IMG/VR virus record: IMGVR_UViG_3300043777_000092 | Span: 1-59,008 of that record | Direction: 5' to 3' (one strand) | DNA length: 59,008 nucleotides | Source: a virus | Part shown: positions 41,162-49,842 of the stretch, piece by piece | How the letters are laid out: every line of letters starts with the position of its first letter | How positions within the stretch are numbered: the first letter of the stretch is position 1 | Notes under the pieces: model-generated | Seen by the model: only the letters and a program-made list of their open reading frames with translations | The model's database searches: none | Told to the model about the DNA's origin: nothing | Position numbers and translations under genes: made by a program

Positions 41162-43382
41162 TCGGCTTTCCTTGCGGTTGGCTGTGATCGACTGGCGCTT
41201 CGAGGTTTGCGGCAGCGTCCGCGGCGTCGCTCGCGTGTTCGATCATCTTGCCGATACCTTTAGCATGGGTGAGTTCCGTGGGCAAGCCCTCTTTTCCAAG
41301 AATCGCGGCTTGAACGTCGGGAGGCAACTCTTCCCACTTCACGGACACCGAGATATTCATCTTAACCGGAGGCACAGGTGGCTGTGGTGGTGGTGGCGGC
41401 AGGATGATGTCCTCCGGGTTGATGCCCGGGGTAGCTTCCGCCAGCTTGGTGCAGACCGCGCGCAAATTGATGATGTCCGGGTGCCGCTCCCCGATGGCGA
41501 ACATCTGCTGCAAGCCCTTCACCTTAAATTCGTCGTCCGCTGAAAGCGTGGAACCCTGCTCCGGCAGAATCTCGTAGTCCTCCTGCATGTCCATCGGCGT
41601 CACGTCGATTACCCGAGCCTGGGCTCCCGCGTTGTTGATCGAAATGGCGTCAGTCTGCTCGAAGTCCGGCTTAAGCGGATTGGGGCTCTGCGGCTGCGGC
41701 GGAGTTTGCTGCTGCGGCACTTGGGCGTTGATGCGCTTAAAATAGGTGTCGGGTACCTTCACATTCTCGTTCATCGCCTGCTGATCCATCCACAGCTCGA
41801 GTTCCACTACCTCTCGGATGAACTGGCCAATTTGGTCAAGGGTGTCGGCGGTCACGCTGTCGGCAGTCTGCGCGGCAAGGCGCGCGGTTGTGGCGAACTT
41901 CCCGGCCTGCGCCACGTCCGACGTGCCAGGCGCGAAGTCGATTGTGGACGGGTCGGCCTGCTGCATCTGCTGCTGGAGTTGGGCTTGGTCCTGCCAAGCC
42001 TCGGCAGGAAGGCGAGGATCTTGCTGCCACTCCATATCGTTCAGGTTGTCGAGCATCAACAAACGTCCCCAACCGGTTCGCACGATGTCGTAAGCAGTGA
42101 TGTCTGAACCGCTGCGGGCCTTCAAAAGCGGTAGCAGAATGTTGTTGATGAAGTCCGTCGTCTGATTGAGCCGCTGATTCCGCAGCATTTGCAGGAATCG
42201 CGTTACCCGCAGCGTGCTCATCCCGATCCCGCCCAGCCAGTCGGGAATCATCACCATCTCGACGTACTGATACCGCCCGTAGGTTTCCCACGGGTACCAG
42301 AGCCGCCCGAGGTATTCGCTTTCCTCGCCCACGAAGTCGGTGCAGAGATGGCCGCCAACGATCGCGTGCCGCTCGTCCACCATGAAGCGCTTCTTCGGAG
42401 CCCGCACGGGCTTGCCGGCGGTGATCGGGTCAGCTAGGTCGATGGCATCGCGCAGATGGCGCCGCAGCGTCATTTCCTGGGTGTCAATGTAGGTGCGGTT
42501 GCCTGCCTTCTCCATCGTCTTTTCGCACGCCGCTGCGTCGAAGACGGGCTTTTCTTCACCCGTAACCGGGTTGATCGACTTCTGCTTGAGCCAGTATTGC
42601 AGCCACTCCTTGTCCCGCATCGAGTTCTCAATCCAGTACGCGGACTCGTTGGCCGACTTGAACCCGGGCTCGCCAAACATATCCCCGATGAAGACGTTAT
42701 CGAGCACGGGGCCCTTGTAGCGGAAGGTGCTTACGTTCAGGGAGGCTTCATCGCCCATTGCCGCCACGATTTGCGACATTTCGTTGTCGTCGAAGGGCGT
42801 TTCGTCCTTCAGGCGGTCGCCAAAGTGTGTCACGAGCGCAGCAATCTTCGGGTCGCCAGAGTTGGCGAGGTTGTCGAAGTCTGCCGGCTGGAGTTGCCGT
42901 GAGAGCCGCCGCAGACGCCGCACCACCGGAACCTCGTCGTAATAGACCTTGCCCATGCCCCAGCCGAGGCCGTAGGTGATGCTCACCGTCTGCTTGAACG
43001 ACTTCTGAGACTCGGCGCGGTCCCAGTTCCACATGAGTTTCGCGCTTACCTTGTCGCGCTGCGCTTGGCCTTGGGAGTTGTCTGGTCCACCGCGGACACG
43101 CAGGTTGGGCGGGTTGCGAGTCAAACGCGCGACGCCGCGGCGTTGCATGACGAAATGATCTGGCGTGCAGACGTTCGTGCGGTCGTGGTCGTCTTCCCAT
43201 TCCCCGGTCTTCGCGTTGAGCTTTTTGAGGGGTTTCGTGCGACCGTTCAGGTTGCGGTAGATTTCGGCAAATTCCGAGTAGTAATTCTCGTTGTAATAGC
43301 GCAGACTCGCCTTGCGCTGCTCGATCGTGTCAGAAACGATCTGCTGTGGCTTTACTTCCTCGTCGATGGTCTTCTCAGCCAT
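41145..43382 (-). CDS. Portal protein (P22-like)
   Basis: The 745-residue protein has the podovirus portal layout: N-terminal RKASLRYYNENYYSEFAEIY, a nucleotide- or wing-type TNVCTPDHFVMQRRGVARLT, the crown region with YGRYQYVEMVMIPDWLGGIG and FLQMLRNQRLNQTTDFINNI, a long helical stem (about 440-560) and a C-terminal Pro-rich part. The size agrees with P22 gp1 (725 residues). It forms the dodecameric DNA gate at one capsid vertex. The gene follows the secreted-type proteins and precedes the cargo island. Confidence 0.82.
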   Translation of the reverse strand: MAEKTIDEEVKPQQIVSDTIEQRKASLRYYNENYYSEFAEIYRNLNGRTKPLKKLNAKTGEWEDDHDRTNVCTPDHFVMQRRGVARLTRNPPNLRVRGGPDNSQGQAQRDKVSAKLMWNWDRAESQKSFKQTVSITYGLGWGMGKVYYDEVPVVRRLRRLSRQLQPADFDNLANSGDPKIAALVTHFGDRLKDETPFDDNEMSQIVAAMGDEASLNVSTFRYKGPVLDNVFIGDMFGEPGFKSANESAYWIENSMRDKEWLQYWLKQKSINPVTGEEKPVFDAAACEKTMEKAGNRTYIDTQEMTLRRHLRDAIDLADPITAGKPVRAPKKRFMVDERHAIVGGHLCTDFVGEESEYLGRLWYPWETYGRYQYVEMVMIPDWLGGIGMSTLRVTRFLQMLRNQRLNQTTDFINNILLPLLKARSGSDITAYDIVRTGWGRLLMLDNLNDMEWQQDPRLPAEAWQDQAQLQQQMQQADPSTIDFAPGTSDVAQAGKFATTARLAAQTADSVTADTLDQIGQFIREVVELELWMDQQAMNENVKVPDTYFKRINAQVPQQQTPPQPQSPNPLKPDFEQTDAISINNAGAQARVIDVTPMDMQEDYEILPEQGSTLSADDEFKVKGLQQMFAIGERHPDIINLRAVCTKLAEATPGINPEDIILPPPPPQPPVPPVKMNISVSVKWEELPPDVQAAILGKEGLPTELTHAKGIGKMIEHASDAADAAANLEAPVDHSQPQGKPNGSAK

Positions 43383-43409
43383 ATGCGCCTGATAGTCTCA
43401 CAATCGCGC

Positions 43410-45413
43410 TCACTGTACGAGCAAGCCTGCCTTCGGCGGGGCGGATGGAACGCCCAGCGATAACTGCTGCACCGAAATCGAGGAAATGTCTCCAGCGTTG
43501 TTGGTCTGGTTCCCGATTCCAGCGTTGTAGAATGACAGTACGCCATTCGCCACGGTCACGTTCTGAGTCAGCGTATATGGCTCATTCGCTCCACCGGCAG
43601 CTACGCTCGGATCAACCGTGGCAACAAGTGCTCCCTGCGCGTAGAAGTAGAGCTTATCATTGCCAGCTGCTACTGTCGTTCCGAGGTTGTAAGTAACTTT
43701 ATATACCCCATTGGGAACGTGGTAATCAATCTTGAAATCGTTGATGGTGCCACTGCTGGCGTAATGGTTCCACCAAAGCTGCTTGTCCGTGATTGCTGGA
43801 AATGATGCGTTCTCTTGGCAGCATCCCTTCTCGGCAGGCGATACAGAAGAAGGCAGTCCATATCCGCCATACCAGACGTTGCTTCCTGAGTCGGTGTAAT
43901 TTGCCGTGTCCTGCGTAAATCGCATCACGGAAGGTGTCACATAGATCAGCATTTGAGCCGTTACTGAAGAATCCACGCTGCTCGTAAAGGTCACTGTCGT
44001 TGTCGTCACAGAAGATTCGGAAGACGGAGCGGTATAGAGACATCCACTCGTCAAACTTCCCACGGTCGGACTCATCGAGCAGGTATAAGCGCCATTGCTG
44101 TACGCAGTAAGCTGGAACTGCGGAGTTCCGGGCATCACGTAGAGTTGGTTCGTCGCCACGTTTACTGCTGTTCCCTGCAAATCGACGTGCGTGCAGGTTG
44201 TTCCCGTGCTGCTGTTGAAGCAGACGCGCTCGCCAGTGTTCACGCCACCGGATGTGGCAGATTCTTCGAGGCTCGATAGGTCTACGGCTCCCCAGTTAGA
44301 GGTTGCGATATTCGCGGAATTGATGGCTAGAAGCGCTGTGACTTCCGTCAGCGGCATGTTGTCCCAGTCGGTTGTGATAGTCCAATTTCCTCCTCCATCT
44401 GTCAGGAAGGTGCAATAGTTCTTCATCTCCGTCAGAATGATTTGCGCAGCCGCTGAGAAACCGGAAATGTCGTAGGCGGATTTAAGTCGGAAGCATGCCC
44501 CGTATGGAACAATGCCTCCGCCAGAATTGGTGTCAGTTTGCGCGGGCCAAACGTGACGGCTTCCTCCTGCATTGCAATTCGACCCCACACAGCATGCACT
44601 TGCCGTCCCCGAGTCGCAGATGAATCCGTTTGAGAGCGTCATCTGGAGGGCGTGCATAATTGCTCCACTCGTAGCCACCGCATTTACAAATTCCTGGGAA
44701 TGTAATGTCAGCGGAGCGATGAAAGTCCCCCCGGCATTCGATGCGCCATTTGTCGGGAGTCCGTAGTCCGCATAGGTGTATTGGACGCCTTCCTGCGAGT
44801 TGCAAGTCAGGCAGCTTGCATTGTCGGTGAGCGGATAATACTGGTACATTTCATAGAGATTCCCATTGGTTATGTCGATAGTAAGAAGGTGATGGTCATT
44901 TCCGGCGTTTGCCCGCATATCAAACCACCCATTTTCCACGTTTGCTGCGGGCCACAAGGGAATCTTGAAAGTCCCATTGTTCGCCGGATTGTAATAGAAC
45001 ACGATGGAATCTGTGCCTGTGGAAGCGTTGGCGTAGTTGATCGGATAGGCCGTATAGAAGTTGACGGGCGACGATCCTACGGCTGCCATGATCGTCGCCG
45101 AGTTCGAGGCCTCAGGCAGACCTGATATATTCGTGTTAATGATGTGATCGTTTGGGAGAAGCTGATAGCCCCCGAGTGACTGATTCGCAGCAAGCGTGGC
45201 GGGAGGAGTATACACACCACCCACGCTGATCGATCCTTTGCAGCCCGGGCAGGACCAACCAGTGCCGCCCGTACAGGTACCGGAAGTGCAGGAGAACGCA
45301 GTCGTGCTGCCGCCTGGAGTCGAAAGAGGATTCGTGGGCGAGATGACTGGGGCCTGCGCGTTAGCAATCCCAGCGGATAGTACTATTCCGATGATTAGAA
45401 ATAGAGTTCGCAT
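43410..45413 (-). CDS. Secreted protein of a bacterial family with malectin-like C-terminus
   Basis: The 667-residue protein has a Sec signal peptide (MRTLFLIIGIVLSAGIANAQ). A domain follows (about 65-350) with GNDHHLLTIDITNGNLYEMY, FVNAVATSGAIMHALQMTLS and FRLKSAYDISGFSAAAQIIL; I recognise these as a conserved secreted family of soil bacteria of unclear, possibly carbohydrate-related, function. Then come Ig-like strands, and a malectin-like C-terminal domain (about 510-650, VPNGVYKVTYNLGTTVAAGN). Next to the portal gene, this looks like a host-derived gene adopted as an adhesin or hydrolase. Confidence 0.65.
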   Translation of the reverse strand: MRTLFLIIGIVLSAGIANAQAPVISPTNPLSTPGGSTTAFSCTSGTCTGGTGWSCPGCKGSISVGGVYTPPATLAANQSLGGYQLLPNDHIINTNISGLPEASNSATIMAAVGSSPVNFYTAYPINYANASTGTDSIVFYYNPANNGTFKIPLWPAANVENGWFDMRANAGNDHHLLTIDITNGNLYEMYQYYPLTDNASCLTCNSQEGVQYTYADYGLPTNGASNAGGTFIAPLTLHSQEFVNAVATSGAIMHALQMTLSNGFICDSGTASACCVGSNCNAGGSRHVWPAQTDTNSGGGIVPYGACFRLKSAYDISGFSAAAQIILTEMKNYCTFLTDGGGNWTITTDWDNMPLTEVTALLAINSANIATSNWGAVDLSSLEESATSGGVNTGERVCFNSSTGTTCTHVDLQGTAVNVATNQLYVMPGTPQFQLTAYSNGAYTCSMSPTVGSLTSGCLYTAPSSESSVTTTTVTFTSSVDSSVTAQMLIYVTPSVMRFTQDTANYTDSGSNVWYGGYGLPSSVSPAEKGCCQENASFPAITDKQLWWNHYASSGTINDFKIDYHVPNGVYKVTYNLGTTVAAGNDKLYFYAQGALVATVDPSVAAGGANEPYTLTQNVTVANGVLSFYNAGIGNQTNNAGDISSISVQQLSLGVPSAPPKAGLLVQ

Positions 45414-46114
45414 CGCCTCTTCCAGATGGAAGGCATGAAGCCAAAACCACCCTTACCACCAATGCCAGCCTTCCCGCCAAAACCACCGCCGCCACTTGCT
45501 GCGGCACAGGTAGGCAAGCAATCCGCTGAAAAAAGCGTCACCGTCGGATTTGACCCGTTGTTGTATCCAACCATTCCAGGATAGCCAGAAGAAAATGTAC
45601 TGTCCGTAAAAGCAGTGCAGCCTGGCACTGAGGAACTGTTATGGGTGTAGGTGACGGTGGTCCCGGAAACAGACAATTCGAGCGTGTCACCGCTTACAAA
45701 CCCATCGTTCCCCGTGCTGGTGCAAAGATTAGTCCTAACTCCGCTGACAAATTTTACAACATTGGAGGTATTCGGCGTTCCATCTATCACCACGCAGTAG
45801 CCCGAGAACACACTATTGGACATGCGCACGCACGGCCCCAAATACGTGTCCACATTCCCAGTGCCTACCGTGATCGTAGCCTCTTGATTGTTGTTGAAAC
45901 TCTCAGCCGTATAGGAGTCCGAGGTATACGCACTGCTCGTCGTCGCTATGGCGGTATCGCTCGAAATTGACCAGTTATTCGATAGTGCTGTCCAATTTGT
46001 ACCAAGGTTTCCAGAGTTGGCACGTGTGAAGTTGTCAGTCGCCGGATATTGAGCCAAAACTGGGGTGGCACTGATCGCTAACAGTAGCCCCAAGAGTGGA
46101 AGAAGGCGCTTCAC
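45395..46114 (-). CDS. Secreted lectin-like protein with Gly-rich tail
   Basis: The 239-residue protein has a Sec signal peptide (MKRLLPLLGLLLAISATPVL, cut after LAQ) and a jelly-roll-like domain starting DNFTRANSGNLGTNWTALSN, a common opening of concanavalin/LamG-type sugar-binding modules. A glycine-rich stretch (GGGGFGGKAGIGGKGGFGF) ends the chain before a basic tip. It overlaps the next gene by 19 bases and the previous by four, so it is coupled to both. It is probably a surface-binding virion or secreted accessory protein. Confidence 0.65.
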   Translation of the reverse strand: MKRLLPLLGLLLAISATPVLAQYPATDNFTRANSGNLGTNWTALSNNWSISSDTAIATTSSAYTSDSYTAESFNNNQEATITVGTGNVDTYLGPCVRMSNSVFSGYCVVIDGTPNTSNVVKFVSGVRTNLCTSTGNDGFVSGDTLELSVSGTTVTYTHNSSSVPGCTAFTDSTFSSGYPGMVGYNNGSNPTVTLFSADCLPTCAAASGGGGFGGKAGIGGKGGFGFMPSIWKRRCELYF

Positions 46115-47973
46115 TGATAGATCACCGAGCAGGCGCTATCCCGCTTCACGATGAAATTGTCGGACCCGGTGGTTGTGTAGACGTAAACACCAAAGACTCC
46201 AGGAGTTGCGTTCGAGGGCTGTTCAATGGTGCCGCTCAATTCGGCGCTCCAGATCGTGGTGATCGCTGAGGGCGTGAACGAGACAACGGAAGTGGGCGTA
46301 GTCGAAGCCAGATCGCTCAAAACGCCAGTGGCCGACCAAGCATGGCTCGCGGCAGCCCATACAACCGCGTGGTGGTTTGAGTAAGTCGGTGCCGTACCAG
46401 TAATCCCTACGCCGATCTCATCCACTACTGCCGCAGTCGCCTGATCGAAGTAAAGGAGACAATCATACTTCACCACAGCCGCCTGGCTCACCGGCATGGT
46501 CGTGCTCAGGCCGGTCACGAGAACAAGAGTCGTGCTGGTCGAGTCGGTGAAATCGCTCGTTACCGTGAGCACTACCGGGACGGCATGCCAACTATCCGTA
46601 CAAACCGAAGCGGGGCATCCATTCGTCTGCTCATAAGACGGAATGACAGGAACCGTTCCCGCTATATTTTCGAGCATTGCCGTGACTGCCGTAGGAGCTT
46701 GCTTGCAGCGGGTGTTCGCCCCGTTGCACGGGGCAACCGCTGCGCTCGTAGTACCTTGAGCGAAAGCCTCAAAGGTCGCCGTCGTTCCATTTAATTCGTA
46801 CACCGGAGCCGTGACTACGCCTGTGAATGTCGGCGAGGCAAGGGGAGCGCATCCGGTGCATGCGGTCAAGATTTGTGCAGCTGTGGCCGTTGAAGGAATC
46901 CCCGTCGCGGTCGTGATGTACAAAATGCCGCTCGCAAGACCTGATAGTTGCACGCCATTCAAATAGCCGGATAGCGACACACAATCCAAATCCCATTGCG
47001 TCGAAGCAACTTGGTCAACTACCTGGGAGCATTTCGTGTAAGCGGTAGGAGCCGCCGTTGCGCCTGCTGTCCCCCCATTCAAGGAGATTGTCCACGTCGC
47101 AGGAGTGATCGTCGGAACGGTGCCGTGGATGAAATAATTGGTGAAGAAATTCGCGTTGCCAAGCGTGGTCGGAGTAGGCAATGCAGTGGCGGCAGCAGGA
47201 TTGTAGATCACGCCGTTGTTGTGGCTATATAAAACTGAGGCTGGCGCTGATTGGTCGGGAACGAGGCCGACGAGGGCCAGAGTCGGGGCTACCGCGGCTG
47301 CCGCGGTCACGTTCTCCACGAGCTGATACAAGCCGTTTGTCGTTCCAGGCGCCGCAACTCCCGGGCAGACTCCTGCTCCACCGCCGTACATCGGCCCGTA
47401 CTGTGTCAGCAGCGAACTGGCAGCCTCAGTCGTCGTGCTGGTGAAACAGGGGATGCCTCCGGACACACCCCCTGTCACGGTTACCGGGAAGGCTGAACCG
47501 CCAGATCCACTGCCTCCACCAGCTCGAGCAGACGCCGGCGAGGATGTGTTGATGATCGTGGAAATTCCACCGACAAGCGTGGACATCCGAACCCGCAAAT
47601 AGGTGAAGGCTCCGACATTGAACTGGTACCAACCCGTTCCGGTGGTGGAACTGGCCTGGGTCGAGGAGCTCGCGCTGTTCTGGACGCTGGTGATAGACGC
47701 CCAGCCGACCTGGTTGGTCAAGCAGTCCGCGGCGGTAGAGTTGCACGCCTCGAACTGCAGGGTGTTGGCCGAAGCGTTGGCCGTTACGTTGACGATTGCC
47801 GACCCGTTGTAGATGTTGGTTCGGGCCGGTCCGGTGATGGTTAAAGGAATGACAACGCAGGATGCAGCTACCGAGCAGTTTGTGCTGGCAGCGGAAAGCG
47901 TGGTCGTTTGCTGTGCGTGCCCGGGAAGGCACGCGGCAAGGAAAAGAACTGCAAGGCAGACTATTCGCTTGAT
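46111..47973 (-). CDS. Secreted-type fibre-like protein, apparent ATC start
   Basis: In this frame a textbook leader (KRIVCLAVLFLAACLPGHAQ) runs directly from codon ATC at 47973-47971, six bases after a perfect GGAGG(TGA). A stop lies two codons upstream and the first regular start in frame is TTG at 47721, well inside the protein. So translation most likely starts at ATC, or an ATG has been lost by mutation or error. The mature protein (about 600 residues) is Ser/Thr/Ala-rich and strand-rich, with FTGVVTAPVYELNGTTATFE in the middle, a phrase typical of receptor-binding fibres. Confidence 0.65.
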   Translation of the reverse strand: MKRIVCLAVLFLAACLPGHAQQTTTLSAASTNCSVAASCVVIPLTITGPARTNIYNGSAIVNVTANASANTLQFEACNSTAADCLTNQVGWASITSVQNSASSSTQASSTTGTGWYQFNVGAFTYLRVRMSTLVGGISTIINTSSPASARAGGGSGSGGSAFPVTVTGGVSGGIPCFTSTTTEAASSLLTQYGPMYGGGAGVCPGVAAPGTTNGLYQLVENVTAAAAVAPTLALVGLVPDQSAPASVLYSHNNGVIYNPAAATALPTPTTLGNANFFTNYFIHGTVPTITPATWTISLNGGTAGATAAPTAYTKCSQVVDQVASTQWDLDCVSLSGYLNGVQLSGLASGILYITTATGIPSTATAAQILTACTGCAPLASPTFTGVVTAPVYELNGTTATFEAFAQGTTSAAVAPCNGANTRCKQAPTAVTAMLENIAGTVPVIPSYEQTNGCPASVCTDSWHAVPVVLTVTSDFTDSTSTTLVLVTGLSTTMPVSQAAVVKYDCLLYFDQATAAVVDEIGVGITGTAPTYSNHHAVVWAAASHAWSATGVLSDLASTTPTSVVSFTPSAITTIWSAELSGTIEQPSNATPGVFGVYVYTTTGSDNFIVKRDSACSVIYQ

Positions 47974-48002
47974 GAATCACCTCCGAAAAGGCGGGAAGAA
48001 GG

Positions 48003-48440
48003 TCACTGGCCGATACAGATGAAGCTGTATGTATCGGTGCTGCTGTTGGTTGCGGTCAGCACCGTGCTCGATGCGCTCGCGTTGGCTATTTTGAACACGC
48101 CGTTGGCTGCGGTCGTCGCATCGGAGGCAGTGCAAACGTAGCTTGTCGTGGACGTGTAAGGCAATCCCGTCAATGTGACGACGCCGGCGGTTGCGGGAGC
48201 GGTGCCGATTACCTCAATCGCCTTCGGAACGACTGTGTTCGCGCACGCTACGGTGGTGCCGCAATTGTAAATCAGGTCTTGGTTGATGACGTAATCGACG
48301 CCATTGGCTCCCAGGTGGAACAGGGCGGCAACCGGGTCCCACTGCACGTATGTCGCGGTCGAGCGCTGTGCGTGAATCCCGACAATCGTCAGCCCCACAA
48401 GCCCTAGAACAATCAGAATCTTTCCAAGGTATTTTCTCAT
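48003..48440 (-). CDS. Small secreted-type structural-like protein
   Basis: The 145-residue product has a signal peptide (MRKYLGKILIVLGLVGLTIV, cut after HAQ), then a strand-rich body with a TATYVQWDPVAALFHLGANG start and an end SSTDTYSFICIGQ. GGAGG lies seven bases before the ATG at 48440. A similar Ser/Thr-rich ending is seen in the next fibre-like gene. It may be a small fibre or cement protein. Confidence 0.65.
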   Translation of the reverse strand: MRKYLGKILIVLGLVGLTIVGIHAQRSTATYVQWDPVAALFHLGANGVDYVINQDLIYNCGTTVACANTVVPKAIEVIGTAPATAGVVTLTGLPYTSTTSYVCTASDATTAANGVFKIANASASSTVLTATNSSTDTYSFICIGQ

Positions 48441-48841
48441 CAGTCTGCCTCCGTGCCGCCGATAGTAACAGAAGATTCCGTGGAGGCTACGAAAAAACAT
48501 CCCGGCGTAGGACACCGGAACAGGCCGCGGGCCACGTAGAGCTTTCCCGCGTTCCCCATCTGATGAACGGTCTGCATCGTGTTCTTCTTTGTGGGCGTGA
48601 GGAAGGTGTAACCGAGGTTGCCGAGAAGGACCATGGTGACGCCGTGGCGCGAGCACACCGGCTTGAGCTTAAGCCCGCGCTGGCGGTAGATGATTTTCTG
48701 GATGAGGTCCGCTAAAGCCTCTGGCTCCGAGGTGCAATCAGGAAGAAAGCGGAAGTCTTTGATGAAGCGACGCCAGATCTCACGCGCCGACAGGGCGCCG
48801 CTTCGGTAGTTGAACGTGGGCCGATAGCACTCAGACAGCAA
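48440..48841 (-). CDS. Unknown small soluble protein
   Basis: The 133-residue product contains FIKDFRFLPDCTSEPEALAD and a later CSRHGVTMVLLGNLGYTFLT with CPTPGCFFVAST near the end, so one CxxxxC pair could bind metal. The stop overlaps the next start by one base (TGATG). No family is recognised. Confidence 0.55.
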   Translation of the reverse strand: MLSECYRPTFNYRSGALSAREIWRRFIKDFRFLPDCTSEPEALADLIQKIIYRQRGLKLKPVCSRHGVTMVLLGNLGYTFLTPTKKNTMQTVHQMGNAGKLYVARGLFRCPTPGCFFVASTESSVTIGGTEAD

Positions 48842-48853
48842 AATGAAACACCC

Positions 48854-49129
48854 CTACGATTTCGGCTTGAGGTGGTCCCAGATAAACTGCATCTTCTGGT
48901 CGATGCCGGGATTCATTTCCGCCCACAGGCAGTGATCCATCAGCTCAACGCGCTGCGCCATGAGCTTCTGCATCGCCTGGCTGTGGTCGCGTTGCTTGGC
49001 TTCCATGATCATGTCGAGGTCCTGAAGCTGCGCCTTGAGCTGTTCTGCGATCGTGGGTGGCTTCGGCACCGGGGGTGGGGTGGGTGCCATCTCTACTGGA
49101 TCAGGTTCTCTGCGAAGTGGATTTCTCAT
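48854..49129 (-). CDS. Small coiled-coil protein
   Basis: The 91-residue product has a Pro-rich start (APTPPPVPKPPTIAEQ) and then one long helix (LKAQLQDLDMIMEAKQRDHS and on) likely to form a coiled coil. AAAGGAGATGATTT precedes the ATG, inside the 3' end of the small cysteine gene. Function is unknown. Confidence 0.6.
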   Translation of the reverse strand: MRNPLRREPDPVEMAPTPPPVPKPPTIAEQLKAQLQDLDMIMEAKQRDHSQAMQKLMAQRVELMDHCLWAEMNPGIDQKMQFIWDHLKPKS

Positions 49130-49141
49130 AAATCATCTCCT

Positions 49142-49312
49142 TTAGGCCCAATGGCCCACATGCCATTTTTTGCACCAATAGCACCTGTACGCCTGAATCT
49201 TCTCTCCGGTTGCTTGGCGCAATCGAAACGCTTCTGCTTCTGCCTTTTGACGGGAAAGGTACATCACCTTCTGGCGGCACTGGCGATCGCGGATCCTGCG
49301 TTTGGACGCCAT
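49142..49312 (-). CDS. 56-residue basic zinc-knuckle protein
   Basis: The frame encodes MASKRRIRDRQCRQKVMYLS and ends YRCYWCKKWHVGHWA. The C-x2-C-x3-H-x2-GH ending is a pattern I have seen in small bacterial and phage proteins, and the N-terminal half is a basic helix. The ribosome site is weak (GTTGAG). It probably binds nucleic acid. A longer frame on the same strand at 49101-49322 is its shadow. Confidence 0.6.
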   Translation of the reverse strand: MASKRRIRDRQCRQKVMYLSRQKAEAEAFRLRQATGEKIQAYRCYWCKKWHVGHWA

Positions 49313-49364
49313 TCACACTCAACGAAATACACCGATTCCCTTAGTAACGCAAGAGGAAAATACC

Positions 49365-49832
49365 TTATTTTGCGACGGCTGTAATCCCCGTGGGGGCGAG
49401 CGGCGCCGCGGACGCTGCATCGGACACCGCTGATACCTGTACCGAGTCGGGACTGAGCTTCCCTTCGGCATCGACCGCGCGCACGACGTAGTAGTATTTC
49501 ACTCCGCCGACGTTGACTGTATCCGCAAACGAGAGCGTTGTGAGGGGCAAGATCGTGGGGTTGATCTGCGTGTACGGGCCGCCGTTGGTAGTCGAGCGAT
49601 AGACGTTGAACCCTGCGGCGAGGTCCGTTCCTTGCGTGTAGGACCAACTGATCGTGATGCTGTGAAGCGTCTGAGCTTCCGCCAAGGCACAGAGCCCCAG
49701 CCCAATCGAGGCAAGCGCCAAGATTCCAAGTGCCCGCCATGCTCGAGTGCAATGAGATAACAGTCGGCGCACATCGGGATTCGCTTTCTCTGGCGCCGTC
49801 CGCGCATCGAGTACCGAGCCCTGTTTGGACAT
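49365..49832 (-). CDS. Fibronectin type III protein with N-terminal leader
   Basis: The 155-residue protein has a basic N-terminus, a hydrophobic leader ending in AEAQ (RALGILALASIGLGLCALAEAQ, given here as its core ILALASIGLGLCALAEAQ) and one FN3 domain: SITISWSYTQGTDLAAGFNV, YRSTTNGGPYTQI and YYYVVRAVDAEGKLSPDSVQ. GAGGTG lies six bases before the ATG at 49832; an overlapping GTG at 49841 is an alternative. It is exported or anchored and probably binds surfaces. Confidence 0.7.
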   Translation of the reverse strand: MSKQGSVLDARTAPEKANPDVRRLLSHCTRAWRALGILALASIGLGLCALAEAQTLHSITISWSYTQGTDLAAGFNVYRSTTNGGPYTQINPTILPLTTLSFADTVNVGGVKYYYVVRAVDAEGKLSPDSVQVSAVSDAASAAPLAPTGITAVAK

Positions 49833-49842
49833 GCGTAGCACC

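Noticed and set aside
47426-47980. Minus-strand frame starting at GTG 47980
   Set aside because: It overlaps the fibre-like gene; its start falls inside the Shine-Dalgarno sequence and its protein is Arg/His/Pro-rich, while the neighbouring frame has a perfect signal peptide.
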